Source of the DNA: Akkermansia muciniphila
GTDB lineage: Bacteria; Verrucomicrobiota; Verrucomicrobiia; Verrucomicrobiales; Akkermansiaceae
Length of the DNA stretch: 64,000 nucleotides
Assembly: GCA_945888515.1 (NCBI GenBank)
Contig: CAMDAD010000002.1
Coordinates: forward strand, 1-64,000
Direction: 5' to 3'
The notes below the pieces were generated by a model. The model was not told the origin of the DNA. It saw only the letters and a program-made list of their open reading frames with translations, and searched no databases. Of this stretch, positions 63,232 through 64,000 are shown piece by piece. Position 1 is the first letter of the stretch, and the number at the start of each line of letters is the position of its first letter. A program made the position numbers and the translations under genes.

Positions 63232-64000
63232 TTATTTCTGTTTTTTGTCTTCCTCAGTCTCGGTGCGTGACTTCATTCGGTCGAGTGCTTTTGCCGCCAG
63301 GTCGATGACTCGATCGCTTTCCCCTGTTTTTTCTAGCGTGCTGATGATTTCAACGGCCCATTGGGTGGTATTGGTCGAGCTATTAGTGACAAGGGCGCGG
63401 ATGATCGCCTCCTGTTCGGAATCGACTCTCGCAGAGCTGGCGAGGAGTTTCCAGAGTTCTTCGTTTTTCGCATCACTGCGCTTGGAATCGAGGAGGAGAA
63501 ACTCGCGGCAGGAATGGAAAATCCGTGAACGCAACGTTGGCTCTTCCATCGTGCCGAGCGTATCCATCATGGGCTCGAGCAAAGAGTCATCCGGCCAGTT
63601 TTTCGAGGCATCGGCAGCGGCGATTTGCATCGTCTTATCCGAGCCCTTGAGGTTCCGTAAGAGCACTTCCTTTGCCTTGGGTGTGCCGATCGCACCCAAA
63701 ACACGCATAAGGGATTGCTTGATCTCTGGAACCGTCGCTGCCTCGTATGCGGGTTCGACCGTTTCATCGAGGGTGGCGCGGCTGGTGGATTGTTTGACGA
63801 TTGCTACGACAACTTCCTCACAGCGTTTGCGGATATTGGAATCGCCGGAGAATTGCAATAGGCTGAGTAGGGGGGTGAAATGCTCATCGGTGGCCATTCC
63901 TTTGAGTGCATCGATGGCTGCGCCTGCGCTTTCTGGCTTAGGATTGGAATTGATAAATTGAATCAGGGCACTGGATGTTTTGGCATCTTTGTGTCCGGCG
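63232..64000 (-). CDS. HEAT-repeat protein, 5' end outside the window
   Basis: The frame is open from the window edge to the stop at 63232, at least 255 codons; an internal ATG at 63897 is probably not the start, since coding-like sequence (ALIQFINSNPKPESAGAAIDALKG) continues before it. The visible part is made of helical HEAT-like repeats (HFTPLLSLLQFSGDSNIRKRCEEVVVAIV, PEIKQSLMRVLGAIGTPKAKEVLLRNL, and others) and ends in a charged tail. Such repeats are protein-binding scaffolds, often attached to cytochromes or propellers in this phylum. What lies at its N-terminus is not visible. Confidence 0.75.
   Translation of the reverse strand, partial: AGHKDAKTSSALIQFINSNPKPESAGAAIDALKGMATDEHFTPLLSLLQFSGDSNIRKRCEEVVVAIVKQSTSRATLDETVEPAYEAATVPEIKQSLMRVLGAIGTPKAKEVLLRNLKGSDKTMQIAAADASKNWPDDSLLEPMMDTLGTMEEPTLRSRIFHSCREFLLLDSKRSDAKNEELWKLLASSARVDSEQEAIIRALVTNSSTNTTQWAVEIISTLEKTGESDRVIDLAAKALDRMKSRTETEEDKKQK

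Overview
The window most likely comes from a Verrucomicrobiota bacterium of the PVC group. It carries a 1.5 kb-codon HEAT/cytochrome protein with CxxCH motifs of the type named after PVC bacteria, a Tat-exported DUF1552 protein, two sulfatases, a SUMF1-domain protein, Tat-exported Gfo/Idh proteins and a membrane-anchored helical-repeat protein. All of these are typical of free-living or particle-degrading Verrucomicrobia. The assignment rests on family content only; there is no rRNA in the window.

Layout. 0.3-6.5 kb: enolase, a RimK-type ATP-grasp ligase with its RimB-like partner, an LptF/LptG permease, a YiiX-like permuted papain protein and an HU protein. 6.5-15.4 kb: a sugar isomerase, a helical-repeat protein, a DEAD-box helicase, an isolated eboE-like gene with a lipoprotein, coaD, a secreted esterase and an AEC transporter. 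15.5-27.7 kb: the large PVC cytochrome/HEAT protein, a ferritin-like di-iron protein, dnaG, an orphan MFP/HlyD adaptor, a LysM protein and gnd. 28-39.6 kb: central metabolism (class II aldolase), a sulfatase, pterin dehydratase, a purB-queC-queE operon, a tRNA-Val, a D-amino-acid-dehydrogenase-like oxidase and carA-purA. 39.6-48.3 kb is the accessory part: vapBC, a sulfatase, a type IIG restriction-modification enzyme, and a PIN gene paired with an unknown 260-aa gene. 48.3-64 kb: trpE-trpG, an L,D-transpeptidase/SerB fusion with a class V aminotransferase, the SUMF1-domain protein, Gfo/Idh and DUF1552 proteins, rpmI-rplT, a decayed nucleotidyltransferase, a secreted NlpC/P60-like protein, a DeoR regulator, two tail-anchored coiled-coil proteins, sufT and a HEAT protein that runs off the window.

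The strongest unexplained signal is a duplicated 3' end of trpG. The last 16 codons of trpG (47733-47780) recur in the same orientation at 41917-41967 with 43 of 47 bases identical, and each copy is followed by a hairpin. The two copies bracket the restriction-modification/PIN block. This looks like the scar of a genomic island inserted at the 3' end of trpG, although no integrase is visible between the copies. Inside the island, the target-recognition part of the restriction enzyme has clearly lower GC than the rest of the gene, as expected for an exchanged specificity cassette.

Other unusual points are the L,D-transpeptidase/phosphoserine-phosphatase fusion without a signal peptide, a tRNA-Val(GAC) with C instead of U at position 33, a SUMF1 protein lacking the catalytic cysteines, an eboE gene outside any ebo cluster, and two consecutive hairpin/T-tract elements after the HU gene. 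Many starts are GTG or TTG; where the longest frame looked too long, I chose an internal start from the family N-terminus or signal peptide.
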